Positions 13,505-24,916 of a stretch of DNA of 64,000 nucleotides are shown here, in pieces. The stretch comes from Smallanthus sonchifolius (lineage: Eukaryota > Streptophyta > Magnoliopsida > Asterales > Asteraceae). Positions within the stretch are counted from its first letter, which is position 1. Each line of letters opens with the position of its first letter. Below the pieces are notes generated by a model. The model saw nothing but the letters and a program-made list of their open reading frames with translations. It had not been told where the DNA came from and did not search any database. The position numbers and the translations under genes are program-made. The DNA is taken from positions 8,944,001 through 9,008,000 of the forward strand of contig CM042020.1 of the NCBI GenBank assembly GCA_023525975.1, in the 5' to 3' direction.

Positions 13505-14233
13505 GAGCAGGGGGTATACCCATGTGATTGTTGTGTGATGTGATAATAAAGTGCACGTCACGTTGCGCCACGTCACTACCTTTATTATCACACCATCCAT
13601 CACTTGGCAAGGGGTATACCCAAGTGATTTTGGTGGTGTGATAATTAAATGTTTTTTTTAATTTTTATTTAAATAACAATAATTGTTCTCATAGACATTT
13701 TCACAAACACATGGTGTGCACATAATTGCAACCCATTTTTTTATTAAACAAGAAAATAAGAGATCTACTTGGGTATGGAGAGACGGTGTCTAGGCTCAAT
13801 CGGAGTAGGTGATGCACTGACAAGTCGTCTCATTTTTGTAAAATCAGTTTCAGTAGGACTGCATCTGCGATCTGCGAAAATGGAAGATGATACCACAAGA
13901 ACATGAAAATGTCGACTCCCAACAACAATTTTAGGGCACGATTTTGAAGTATGAATCAGGATCTCAAATAATTACAGCAACATGAGACTTTACAATGGAT
14001 TCTGGTTCAACGTTGAAAGCTAATGACTCTTGATTGAAGTTCAGGCATGTGAGGAAAAGAAATTTCAGCAAGAAAATTCAGGTATGTGAGCCACTGCAAG
14101 TTCAGTATCACGCCGTGAGAAAAACCACGCCACCCCATCACGTGGCAAGGGGCGGTGTTCCCCTAAAAATCACGCCGTGAAAGTGAAGCCACATAAGATC
14201 ACACCGTGATATTGAGGGGTATACCGGATGACC
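13505..14233. mobile_element. Harbinger-like non-autonomous element with internal palindromes
   Basis: Left end GAGCAGGGGGTATACCC and right end (reverse complement) GGTCATCCGGTATACCCC share an imperfect TIR, flanked by TAA at 13502-13504 and 14234-14236. The left part contains a large imperfect palindrome around GTGTGATGTGATAATAAAG (about 13530-13600). The right part repeats TCACGCCGTGA words (about 14110-14215). No ORF. The short TSD makes the exact ends moderately certain. Confidence 0.6.
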
Positions 14234-14261
14234 TAATAAATAAAAATATGAGGTGACACGT

Positions 14262-15042
14262 TAGCCTTTCCGGGATGATACAAGATCTCACAATCATAAT
14301 CCTTGACCAGTTCTAACCATCGTCATTGCCGCATGTTTAAATCCTTTTGGTCAAAGAAATATTTGAGACTTTTGTGGTCTGTGTAGATTGTACACTTCGT
14401 TCCGTACAAGTAATGCCTCCAGATCTTTAGTGCGAATACCACCACAGCTAACTCTAGACCATGAGTTGGATAGTTTACTTCATGTGTCTTTAGCTGTCGA
14501 GAGGCATAGGCTATCACCTTTCCTCTTTGCATCAGAAAAGCCCAAGCTTGGAAGCATCAGAGTATACCACAAAATCTTCTACTCCTTCTTGCAATGCCAG
14601 AACTGGAGCTTGTGTCAATCTTTCTCTCAATATCTGGAATGTCTTCTCTTATGCCGCATTCCATTCATATTTCGAGTTCTTTCGAGTTAGCTTAGTTAAC
14701 GGGGTGGCTATTTTAGAGAAGTCCAGGATGAACCTTCTATAATAGCCCGCTAATCCCAAGAAACTTCTAACTTCTGATGGATTCTTAGGTGGAGACTATT
14801 TAATTACAGCCTCTATCTTTGCTAGGTCTACTGAGATACCTTCTGCGTTAATAACATGACCTAGAAATTGAACTTCCTTCAGCCAGAATGCATATTTTGA
14901 GAATTTGGCATATAGTTTCTCCTTCCGTAAAGTACTAAGTACTTCCCGAAGGTGTTGTGCATGCTCTTTTTCATTCTTTGAATAAATCAGGATGTCATCA
15001 ATGAAGACAATAACGAATTTGTCTAACATTGGCCAGCATACT
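14262..15042 (-). pseudogene. Ty3/gypsy pol fragment (RT to RNase H)
   Basis: On the minus strand, reverse transcriptase reads MLDKFVIVFIDDILIYSKN with the FIDD catalytic motif (14796-15050), followed by the RT/RNase H connection. RNase H reads KVIAYASRQLKTHEVNYPTH and IYTDHKSLKYFF (14323-14532). Frameshifts separate the pieces. The upstream part of RT is cut off precisely where the LTR at 15043 begins, so the LTR inserted into this pol gene. Relatedness of motifs suggests a Tekay-like chromovirus. Confidence 0.88.
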
Positions 15043-16397
15043 TGTGACAATCCAGACTTTTCAGATTAACTCCGTTAATCAAATCCAGTTAAAGTTAACC
15101 TAGATAACTCTATCTCAAACTCCAGGTACAAATCCTGCCCATATTCAGACTTATATACACAAAACTTGAGGGACTAGATTTGTAAATAGCCTATAGTTAA
15201 TTCTTGTTGACTTTTGAAAGTCAAACAATCAAGTTATTAAACCAAATTCAAACCCTAAGGACTAAATCTACCATTTCCTTAAACTCAAATGCATGAAACT
15301 TCAGGGACTGAATCTACCAAGTCCCAAAACTCAATTGGTTGAATTCTCAAAGTCAAAATCAAATGAATTTTTGCTCTGGTTGACTTCTAAAAATCAAACT
15401 CGCGACTTCTAACTCAAATTCATGCACAAGGATTGTTTCTGTTGGAATTGATAACCGATGTCCACTTCAATGCAATAAACGTCCATCATTAACACATTAA
15501 ACTAGGACATTGATTCGGATTAAACTCTAATTATGCGTATTAATGCCTTAACCGTTGACATAGTGGGTAAATACTGTCATGTTCATCGAATTCGTATACC
15601 AATTCACGAATTAAAACACCCGCGCACACTAAACGAGCCCTATTGAAGCCCCTGCACCATCCAATTCCACCGGAGATAGAACCAGAGTCGTCGGAGACCA
15701 ACATCATCGCTGTCGGCATCCATTCTAGTCGTACACTATCAATCCACACTCCATTCTGGTAACCAATCGCATCCATAGCTTCGTTTCCATTCCTAGATTG
15801 AAAGCCCTATGCTAATTAGGGCTTAGAACAACGAATTTAACAAGAACCGATTCTAGGGTTCTTAACACATTCGGGTTTAATCAAATTATATCCTAGACTC
15901 GATTACAATTCAATTAAATCACTTTGTTAGGATCGCAATCTGATAATCTTTGAAAGCCCCATGTTTATTGAACCAAACAACATCAGATTGAACACGATCT
16001 AGTAACTAGGGTTTGTTCATAATCTGGGTTGGGGGTTTTAATCTTGAACACAGTTTCAATCAAATTAAACTATACCACTGGATTCGCAAGGTCTTATTTT
16101 GTAAAAACCCTATGATTCCAATCAGTGTTATTATCGAATTCGATCTAATTGAATTGGTGTTCTTGATCTAGGGTTTTGGCCCGTTTTTCCTTAATCAAAC
16201 CATCTTAAACTCGTTATTTTTGCAATTAAACACACACACACATTCACAAACATCCGATTAACAAAACTCCTATACATTCGTTTCCAATCGTGGGCGAATT
16301 CATGGGAATTTGGTGGGGGTTTTGGCTCGGCTCGCATATGGGGGATGAATCCACTAGACTTGTATGTTAAAACCATTTGAAACCGAGTTATATCGCG

Positions 16398-16475
16398 ACA
16401 CCCTAGCGGGAGGGACTGGTTGAGTGTGTGTTGATGGGGAGGAGACCCGGGTTCAAGTCTCCCCACCCCTGTTTT
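16398..16475 (+). ncRNA. tRNA-like hairpin module in LTR
   Basis: A box A-like TGGTTGAGTG is followed by a perfect 6-bp stem, GGAGAC (16441-16446) with GTCTCC (16457-16462). The stem encloses CCGGGTTCAA, and GTTCAAGTC fits the pol III box B consensus. TTTT follows at 16472-16475. It is not a canonical tRNA, since no standard acceptor stem is seen. Homologous in position to the modules at 22217-22456 and 57796-57995. Transcription is inferred, not shown. Confidence 0.4.
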
Positions 16476-17213
16476 ATTTTAAATCTATTTTTAATTAATG
16501 TTTTTAATATAAAACAATTACCCTTATTATTATATTTATATCCCCGTGAACCACCCGTAGGCTCGGGTTTGTTGTTATAACCTATATTTACTATTATTTC
16601 CACTTTCAAAATAATATATATTTATATTATTTTCAAACCACGACTCCAAATAAATAAATTATTTATATTATTTTCAACCCGCAACTCCAATTAAAAATAA
16701 TATATATTTTATATTATTTTCGTCACATTTATAAACTTTATGAAACGTATCAAACTAATAAATAATATAATTATTTATATTATTTATCCTCGGTTTTTAT
16801 CCTCGATTAAAAATGACATGTTTATTATTTTAACACATAAATGATTATTTATTAATCATACGAACTTAAAAATAATATATATATTATTTTCCTAAACCAT
16901 TTTAAATGGTACAACAACACGAACATTTATTTATTTATATTATTCGTAATTAGAGACGTTCGACAAGAAACACCTTCATAATGTTTAGAAATCCTTATTC
17001 CCGTGGACACGTTCGTCCACTCGTTGATCCTTAGAATGTTTTAAGATGTTCTAATCTTCCGTGTCGTCGTCACAAATCCCATTGTGTCCCTAATTATTAT
17101 GCTTATAATTCTAGGGCATACGTAAGCAGGTTACAGGCAAACTCTCGTACTTTCCTACTTGTATTCTTGTGTGGTGCTATCCACTACTCGTACCATTTCT
17201 AGCTTTGATTCAG

Positions 17214-17698
17214 GTGAGTTTACATAGCCCCCTTTTTACTCTTTTTACTTTTGGGGTGAAACATGTTTACAAATGCTTTACTTACACAATTCAATACCTT
17301 TGTTCTTATGCTATGGTCTTTATGATTTATGTCTTAAACTACTTGGTGACCATTACATGTGTTCATGTCAGTGCAATCATTAACCTGCTACCCAGGCCTA
17401 AGGTAGTACCTAACATGATCATTTATACGGGAATCCGATTCATACATAACACATAACCTTGGCGGGTTTTTGTGTATACAACTTACTACCTTTTCAAAAT
17501 GGCAATCATTGGATTGCGTAACTAGTTTTCCATTTACACGGCTTGATTGTACGCTTGGAACCTTGTGTGTTTTCACATTTATGCTTTAGACATGCTTTGA
17601 ACATATTGAATTGTAAACCTATACTTAACTTTTGTTTGGTGTCAAAACCTATGTTACTCACCAACTACTTGTAGTTGACATTTACTCACATGTTTCAG
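17214..17698 (+). other. Intron-like module in LTR leader
   Basis: CAG|GTGAGTTTACATAGCCCC at the left and ATGTTTCAG|GTG at the right make a good donor/acceptor pair about 485 bp apart. CACCAACTACTTGTAGTTGAC lies just upstream of the acceptor. The same two blocks flank similar spacers in the LTRs at 20928, 44255, 51858 and 56557. Inferred leader intron. Confidence 0.4.
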
Positions 17699-17916
17699 GT
17701 GCACCTGTTTGAGGACACTACTTGCTCACCCAGGACTTGGATCTAGTTTTAATTTAATATTGTCTTGTATTGAACTTTTCATATTCCATTTCCTTTTGTA
17801 ACGGATGCTTTAAATACGATGAATAAATATTGTCATTATTAATAGATGATCATGTGCTTATGATCAACCGCGTCAGCTCTGGCGTATAATCCACCGCCGG
17901 CCGGGGTGTGACAGAT

Positions 17917-17929
17917 TGGTATCAGAGCC
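17917..17929 (+). promoter_or_regulatory. Primer binding site (tRNA-iMet type)
   Basis: TGGTATCAGAGCC begins 3 nt after the LTR end at 17913. This is the usual initiator-tRNA-Met primer site of plant Ty3/gypsy elements and fixes the plus orientation of the LTR. Confidence 0.9.
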
Positions 17930-19202
17930 ATGGTTATAGGGAATTAGGTTATTAGACACACATTACCTAAACTATAACCTAGGAGTCCCAAACATGAGTT
18001 TGACTCGTGTCTTTTACTAGGAACTCCACTCTATACTCATTATACATATACATACATCCACTTACCTATCTACGTCTACCTATTTTTATCTACGTAGTGC
18101 AAATACATGAACTGCAGCATTCAAGAGATTACATGAAACCATTCGAAACTACATGGATTACTTGAAAAATATTCTTAATATATAGTCTATAACCTTAGGA
18201 TACATTGGTGTAATTATCCTACATATTATCTAGTGTATTACATTGCATGATTATCTTATGTGCTATGTTACTTGATAACCTACATGTTTACAAAAACTAC
18301 TACTCCTGTGATACCTTATTTGCTACATTATTTGAAATTGTCTGCACAATGCCTATTTGATATCACTAAATGCTATCCTAAGCTTTACCATACACTTATT
18401 CATATCTAAAGACTTTATACACTTTCATACCTAATGACTAAAATTAGTAGAGAACACGTGCAATTCGGAAGGGTGATTGCCTGTACTTTGGGTCTTCTAT
18501 CTAGGAAAGCATTTCATATAAATCCAAATCAACTGAAGGAACCGTATGCTTTCCTGGGAATCCCCGAAGTGAGTGTCCACCTATAGGCTAAAGCATGTCT
18601 TCTTGAAAGTATACGAACCTGAATCACTTTGATTTATCACAACATCCATTTGCTTGTGTGCCAGGTGAATGTAATCTAAACATCATCCGTTGTTTACTAC
18701 AATTTGGTACACATACCTAAACCTCCCTATTTGATTCTTACACTTAAACTTATTTAAGTTCCTATACCTTCCATCCTTATGCCTTGAAAATCTTATCATC
18801 CTTATCATCTCTTGGAAGAGATTTACTCCCTTAGACCCCATCATCCAAGGAAAGGAAGTTGCTTGAATAGATGAAACACACCCTTTAGCCACAAGACAAA
18901 ATCCCTAACAATTCTCACCATAATCATGAGTTCAAATAATAATGTTAATGGTACATGATGGCTGGAAGAGTGGGTGTAAGTCTATAAAAGGTTCCGACTA
19001 AGGAAAGACTGAGTACTCCAGTGCGTGTCCCTTGTGACCCACTTCTCTTTCGTGGGTATCCTTTTAGTGGGTACACTACTTATAGGTCAAGTGTTACCCC
19101 TGATATATTGTTATAAGAACTCTGTGTTATGATTAGTCAAATTCTAAACTTATAAACACCTTTAACACTTATCATTACACTTACGACCTTTTCGTGCTAG
19201 AC

Positions 19203-19585
19203 ATGGCCTCTTACCCTCCTCACTCCCCTGAGAACCACCCCGAAGTAGAGCCAACACAAGAGGAAGACTTTGTGTCCCCTTCACCAGACAACCAGTCACC
19301 GGCACGACTAGCTGCCAGATCTATGTTTGACCGCAGAGCAGATTGGCTCAGGAGCAGGCTTGAGACTCCGAGCAGCTGAATCATCTCCTCCGAGAGACCT
19401 TTATTTAGCACCTAACCTAAACCCTCCAGAACCAAGAGCAAGACAAGTCGTGGGACTTACTAGTGCAATAGGAGTTCCAGCTGATACTGCTCACCTATAT
19501 GCAATGGCCGCAGAGTTTCCGAAGCAAGGAATGGAGATGAGAGAATACTTGATGCACATACGGACAATACTTGATGCCTTTCCTA
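19203..19585 (+). pseudogene. Ty3/gypsy gag N-terminal remnant
   Basis: An acidic proline-rich start MASYPPHSPENHPEVEP shifts frame near 19330 and continues with GLTSAIGVPADTAHLYAMAA and FPKQGMEMREYLMHI. The position, about 1.3 kb after the primer site, and the composition suit a gag N-terminus. I do not recognise a conserved gag domain. The reading ends near 19580, where minus-strand gag sequence of another element begins. Confidence 0.55.
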
Positions 19586-19712
19586 CTTCTATTGCGATAT
19601 GTCTCTGGATATTTTCCAGAACTTGCTCAACTTCATTTTCCTTGGGAATTGGAGATTCAGTTCTCCTGTGACTCTCTTCATCACGTATTTTGTCGTTTTG
19701 ATGTCCAGCCAT
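19586..19712 (-). pseudogene. Gag N-terminal fragment of the minus-strand gypsy element
   Basis: On the minus strand MAGHQNDKIRDEESHRRTES continues into a short charged helix-like stretch and then runs into the junction with the plus-strand gag. It lies about 0.5 kb inside the minus-strand primer site, as expected for a gag start. It probably belongs to the same element as the pol fragment at 14262-15042. Confidence 0.5.
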
Positions 19713-20220
19713 CGTTTGCTGAAACATGGCATCGTTTTAAACCTCTCGTTCGTTTATCCTAATCATAGTCTAGGGTTTTATACTACAGGCCTCATATTAA
19801 TTTAACCTTAATTAAGTATTCTAGGGTTTCATGTAAGGCATGTATTCATGCATTTACACATATGCACATATACATTCATTTATGCATCTTAATCATGCAT
19901 ATTCACATTTCCCCGGCTTACTATCTGCTGATATAAGTAATCATATGATGTTTGCGATATCATGATGGTCCCATACATTAGCTCCAATACTGGCCAGGTA
20001 TAAGGCAATGTATGTTACGTATCATGATACTCCCAACTATCACATGGAGCTTATCTCATACAAATTTCTGCCCACTTATACTCACACATTTATGTTTAAG
20101 CACCGAAATTTAAACATACCTGCTTCCTTGGACGGCTTCAGATTGAATCCCTATTTATATCATGAGCACTTACGGTTTGAGTTTAAGTACCCCTTCTGAT
20201 ACTTAAATCTCTCAAACCAT

Positions 20221-20233
20221 GATCTGATACCAA
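20221..20233 (-). promoter_or_regulatory. Primer binding site, minus-strand element
   Basis: Read on the minus strand, TTGGTATCAGATC is a one-base variant of the initiator-tRNA-Met primer site. It lies between the minus-strand LTR on its right and the gag fragment on its left. Confidence 0.75.
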
Positions 20234-20236
20234 CTT

Positions 20237-20927
20237 AAAACACCCTACTTATTTCTTATTTTATCAGAGTATTATATTGTGAAAAACGGTCCCAGATTAA
20301 CAAAACCTTGCCATTAAATGGCTAAGGTAACTTTTTATTATAATATTGTTTTACATAAGATGATATAATTACATCATATTAAATAGGGATTCTTAGAGTA
20401 TTATATTGCGGAAAACCGTCCTCAGGAAGCTTTATTCCACGTGCCTCTTTCCTGCAGTGTTTGAAAAACGTTTTTGAATTAGCTTACGCTAAGTAACTAC
20501 ACTGCATCGTTCATTTTATTATGAACCCTTTAGGTTCTTATTATTGTTCAAGTTTCCAAGGCTCTCGGCGCCCCCGTGACCATCTCCGGACGTACCTCCG
20601 GTCACGTCATTCATATATTTTAATGGGTATGCTAACCCCCTCGCGGCCATCTTCGGACGTACCTCCGGTCCGAGTTTTTAGTTAGGTTCTTATACTCGTC
20701 AATATAGACCCCTTGCATTTGTCACGAAGACTCATTCATTTCCTCAGCCCCGTAAGCTTGGAATCCTTTTCCTCAGCCCCGTAGGCTTGGAATCTTTAGT
20801 TTTCTTTTTTTTATTATTATTGAGATCAACCTTACAAGCCGGGTATCTCATTTCATTTGAGACCTTGAGTATCTTAGACTCACAGCCTCCCAGATGTATC
20901 AAACATTTGTTTTTATTTCATGTATAT
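20237..20927 (-). mobile_element. LTR (R-U5 part) of minus-strand gypsy element
   Basis: This lies next to the minus-strand primer site. It contains a partial internal duplication (AGTATTATATTG.GAAAA.CGTC at about 20267 and 20397) and repeated CCTCAGCCCCGTA.GCTTGGAATC near 20743-20793. It is interrupted at 20927 by a solo LTR and resumes at 24057. Its far end may be 39100-39536, since the LTR has been split again by later insertions. Confidence 0.6.
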
Positions 20928-22216
20928 TGTAACATCCACGATTTTCTAATATTATTTTATTATACAATAATAAAATTTCATTTCAATCCCGAACTTGCTC
21001 CTCACACAATGACACATTGATTCTTTTTATTTTAAACATGTATCAATTCAAAGTTTCAATATTGCAATTCCATATTATATATATATATAACATGTGTATT
21101 TATATATATATACTTTACTATAAAAAAATTAAATCAAAAATGAAATTTATAAGCTTAACGATGTATTTACATCCTTTTTACATGTACATTTATCTAATTA
21201 TTCATAAATATATATATATATATATATGTAGTTGTTGATCATATTAGATAAACCATTTATATAAATTATGACTTTATAAAAAAATAGAGTTTCTCCTTTG
21301 GGCTTTTCTTAAGATTGAACAACCCCCCCCCCCCCCAATTAGTTTTTTTTATAAATTTTTTAAAACCAATTTTTATAAACAATTAAATTGAATTAAAAGC
21401 GATTAAAGATAGGTCTTGAACCCCCCATCTAATAGTTTGAACCCCACCTATTCTTTTTGGACTTTTCTTAAGATTGAGCCCCCTCCTCCCCGTGATTTTG
21501 ACTGCAAAAGTCAAACACCGGTCGATCCACGTTTCAAACCTTCAAATTTCAAGTTGTTAATGCCTATTGATCCTTCAAAAATGTTATGAGATCATAACTG
21601 AATGCTCTTGAGGAATTAATTGAGTACAAATCAGGCAAATGAACCCCACCCATCAATTTTGACTTTCCAGAGTCAAACTCGGTGGGATTCAGTTTCAACC
21701 CACGGATTTAATCATGTTTAATGGCCTCATATCATGCGTAAACGTTACACGAACGATTTCTAACTCAAATGATGATCCAATTTATTAGAAATCAAACGAA
21801 TTAACTCGAAAATCATCCCCGTAGCCTTTTCAAACCATTTCGAATCAAATGTACGTTTTTCGGTTAAATTGGACTATAAAAACCAACCCATTACCTTCGC
21901 AACACCTTTTACACACTATCTAAACTCTTAAACTCACGGCATTTCACCTCTGGACCTCGATCGAGCACCAAGAACATCCGATTCAAAGTTACAGCCGTTT
22001 GCACTCGTTATTCCACCAAATCAGGTAAGGTTTATGTCTTTTAACTCATAATTAGATGCTAACCAACAGCCCTCTATCAATTCATGATGACAGAGAGTAT
22101 CGGGCTCGATTTCGAGTTAGGGTTCTAGACCGATTATACGCAAACCTGATTTGGGATTTAATTCCTGATTTAATAAACGCATATATTTTAATGGTTTTCT
22201 TATTTGACCAGCGAAA

Positions 22217-22279
22217 CCACCTGGTTCGGCCGGTAAGTCATTACATCGCCGAACCAGGTGGCGTGGGTTTGAAACCCAC
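22217..22279 (+). ncRNA. Hairpin pair, first structured module of the solo LTR
   Basis: Perfect 14-bp arms CCACCTGGTTCGGC (22217-22230) and GCCGAACCAGGTGG (22248-22261) are followed at once by GTGGGTTTGAAACCCAC (22263-22279), a 7-bp hairpin that resembles a tRNA T-arm. It lies about 340 bp downstream of the TATA-like box, hence in the presumed transcript leader. Transcription is inferred. Confidence 0.5.
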
Positions 22280-22374
22280 ATCCAGCAGCCTTTTTGCGTA
22301 CCTGTTAGTACTAGACCCAGCCCCTTTCTGTTTCCATGTTAAAGCATTGTTGGACAATTCCATTAACGCATGCA

Positions 22375-22456
22375 GACCACTGGTCTAGTGGTCACGCGCG
22401 CCCTCTTCCACAGAAACCACCCGGGTTTGAGCCGGGTGGTCCGCGTATATTTTTTT
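22375..22456 (+). ncRNA. tRNA-like module with T-run in solo LTR
   Basis: GACCAC (22375) can pair with GTGGTC (22436-22441). Between them lies TGGTCTAGTGG, a full match to the pol III box A consensus, and a T-arm-like hairpin with stem ACCACCCGG/CCGGGTGGT and a 7-nt loop GTTTGAG, a box B-like sequence with one mismatch. A T7 run follows at 22450-22456. No acceptor CCA or clear anticodon is present, so it is tRNA-like rather than a tRNA gene. Confidence 0.5.
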
Positions 22457-23270
22457 AAAAGCTTTTATTACACTAAAGTGATTTATAAAAATAAATTTGT
22501 AAAACCTATAAAAACCAAGCTTGCTTTAATAAATAAATTGACAAGTTCTTAAAGGAAAAACAAATTATTTTGTTTAAAACCTTAATAAAACATAAATTAA
22601 ATAAAACAATTAAATTTTTTTTACAAACTAGTGATTATAAACCCATGCCTTAGTGACCTTTTATCCTAACTTGTTATATAGACTTTTAACACAAAAATTC
22701 ATTCTTTTATTCAAGAATAAATTATGGTTGGTTGTTTATTCAAAATAAAACTTATATTTCCAAAGAAAATTTGGTTTTATTTATTTACGTCGTTAAACAA
22801 TTTATTATTTCAAATCTTGGTTTAATTACAAAATAATTAGACCATTATTTCTTGTGAAACACTTTATTACACAATTTTCCATTTATTCAAACTTACTATT
22901 TTTCATTTATTCTATTCATTTATTTATATTCTAGAACAAATTAATTATACATTTATTTACCTATTATAAACAAAAGTACATAAGTTGGTTATTCATATTA
23001 ACACCTATTCAATTATTTACAACGCAAATGAAACCATATCTTCTTACACACAAACTTTTACATGGAATTTCATAACCATCATTTGAAACTCAAACAAGTA
23101 CACACTCACTCAACCAAGCCCACACCCAATTCCTTTGTGCAATAGGATTTCCCCTAGTCATCTGTGCATGTCATTGATAAATTTATATAATTCAATAATA
23201 GGTTAACCTTGTGGTTAGCTAATCACTTATGCAACATCTTGTTCGTGTGATCTACAAACTACTATTACAT

Positions 23271-23812
23271 GTGAGTTTACATAGCCCCTTTTTATATTTT
23301 TATACCTTTGGGGTGGAACATGATTTCATTTGAAACTATTTGCAATTTATACAATTCTACATTTTGAACATGTGTGAAATTTGTGACTTATGCTTGAATA
23401 CTATGAGCTAAACTACATACATGACAAGTACATTCATTAACTCTATATAAGCCGACGGTAACAATGATAGATCTATTGTGTCTGACAAACCAACCCAGGT
23501 AGGATGATTGTTGCCGACATTACATTGGATAACATTTATTGTTATGCCCTACATTGGATAAGATTTATTGTTATGCCCTACATTTGGATAACATTGAGTG
23601 TTATGCTCTACATTTGGATAACATTAGGTGTTATGCCCTACAGTCACAAGGTTTGATTGTACGCCCGGTTTACTATAGTGGTTCTCCATAATTGCCTTAT
23701 TTGCCATGTTTCATAAGAATTGTACATAAAACACTTGGAAACTATATGTGGTGTCAAAACCTATGTATGCTCACCAACTACTTTAGTTGACTTTGTTTTC
23801 ATCATGTTTTTG
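23271..23812 (+). other. Intron-like module in solo LTR
   Basis: Donor-like GTGAGTTTACATAGCCCC at 23271. CTCACCAACTACTTTAGTTGAC lies near the expected acceptor, which is mutated (TTTTTGGTG). Inside are four diverged copies of a roughly 36-bp unit, ACATTGGATAACATT.TTATGCCCT (about 23520-23642). Homologous to 17214-17698 and 58639-59136. Confidence 0.4.
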
Positions 23813-24056
23813 GTGCTAATATTTGAGAATCATATTCAATGTGCTACACATAGGATTTGCGGACTTAGTTAAATAAAACAATTGAATTTTGTTGAAGTAC
23901 TTTATTTCTTGTTTGTTTGTCTATGTTTTGTTTGAAACAATTGCTATGGAATTTGAATTAAACGAAATATGAAATGTTAGTTTGATCATGTGCTTATGAA
24001 CAGTCTACATGTCCCGCACTGACGTATTTCGCCGTCGGTTGAGGTGTGACATATAT

Positions 24057-24916
24057 GCTTGATTTATTTCCCAACCAGTCCTCACCTTAAAACTTCGTAA
24101 CGGTTTCTCCACGATGTATTAAAAAGGTTTATATATATGAAGTACCAGCAGCGTATCCACCACCCTTTTAACACTTCGTGAGTACTCCGTTATTCCATTT
24201 TAGGGTTTAGACTTGTTCCATCATACTCATTCATCTTTGCATATATCATCATGCATTCACGTATTCGTATTCATCATGCATCACATATTCGTGTATTCAA
24301 TTTTATCATATATTCATACTCGTCATATATTGTAAACTGGGGTGATTTTCCTTCCAGAGTAGTACCTCCAACAGAGATGTTCCCACGAAAGATTGACGGG
24401 TCTAGGAGAGATTTATACACCACCCTTTCCTTAGACAGAACTTTCCGTTTGTAAGATAACTACATACCGATTGGAAGTTCTCCCGTACGTTTTACTATAT
24501 TTTCATTACTGTCTTTTAGTCTATACCCCTAAACATTTATAATGGTTTCACCACGAAGCATCAAAGAGATTTATATATAGGAAGTAACAGTGGCGTATCC
24601 ACCACCCCTTGTACACGTCGTGACTACTCCATTATTCTCGTTTAGTGTTTAGACTAACCCTTCGTTATCCTGTACCCTTGTCATATACATATCACATAAC
24701 ACATATCATTTAAGCACGTAATTCACCTAATCGTGTCTAGGGTACGGGTCCGATGTACTTACATTATCCTTGGATAGTTTCCTAGTTCGTTCCTTGCTCG
24801 TAAATTTAACGCTCCGCACTCGTAGCGTACCGTACTCGTACTTAAACGCACCGCACCAGCTTCTTGCATGTTCCCTAATGTTATGTGTGTGTAAGTGATA
24901 TGACGTAAATTATACA
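24057..24916 (-). mobile_element. Continuation of the minus-strand LTR
   Basis: Resumes after the solo LTR and its TSD. It contains two copies of a roughly 90-bp unit with GTTTC.CCACGA...GCGTATCCACCACCC (about 24100 and 24543). The right limit is set at the next LTR start TGTTTTGGACAC (24917) and is approximate. Confidence 0.45.

Larger units (their letters stand above)
15043..17913 (+). mobile_element. LTR of a Ty3/gypsy element (5' LTR, old)
   Basis: It begins TGTGACAATCC immediately after the interrupted pol gene and ends GGGGTGTGACA immediately before a tRNA-Met primer site, giving 2871 bp. It contains a tRNA-like hairpin at about 16398-16475 and a splice-donor/acceptor-like pair at 17214-17698. 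The matching 3' LTR is absent, so the element is truncated. The end at 17913 is firm, the start is inferred from TG and the pol interruption. Confidence 0.75.
20928..24051 (+). mobile_element. Solo LTR, Ty3/gypsy, TSD TATAT
   Basis: TGTAACATCC...GAGGTGTGACA, 3124 bp, with a perfect 5-bp duplication TATAT at 20923-20927 and 24052-24056. No primer site or internal region follows, so it is a solo LTR left by LTR-LTR recombination. It has a TATA-like TATAAAAA at 21875, a donor-like AGGTAAGG at 22023, tRNA-like hairpins at 22217-22456 and the GTGAGTTTACATAGCCCC motif at 23271. A poly-C tract (about 21321-21336) and AT microsatellites occur. Same family as 56557-59350, though diverged. Confidence 0.88.
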
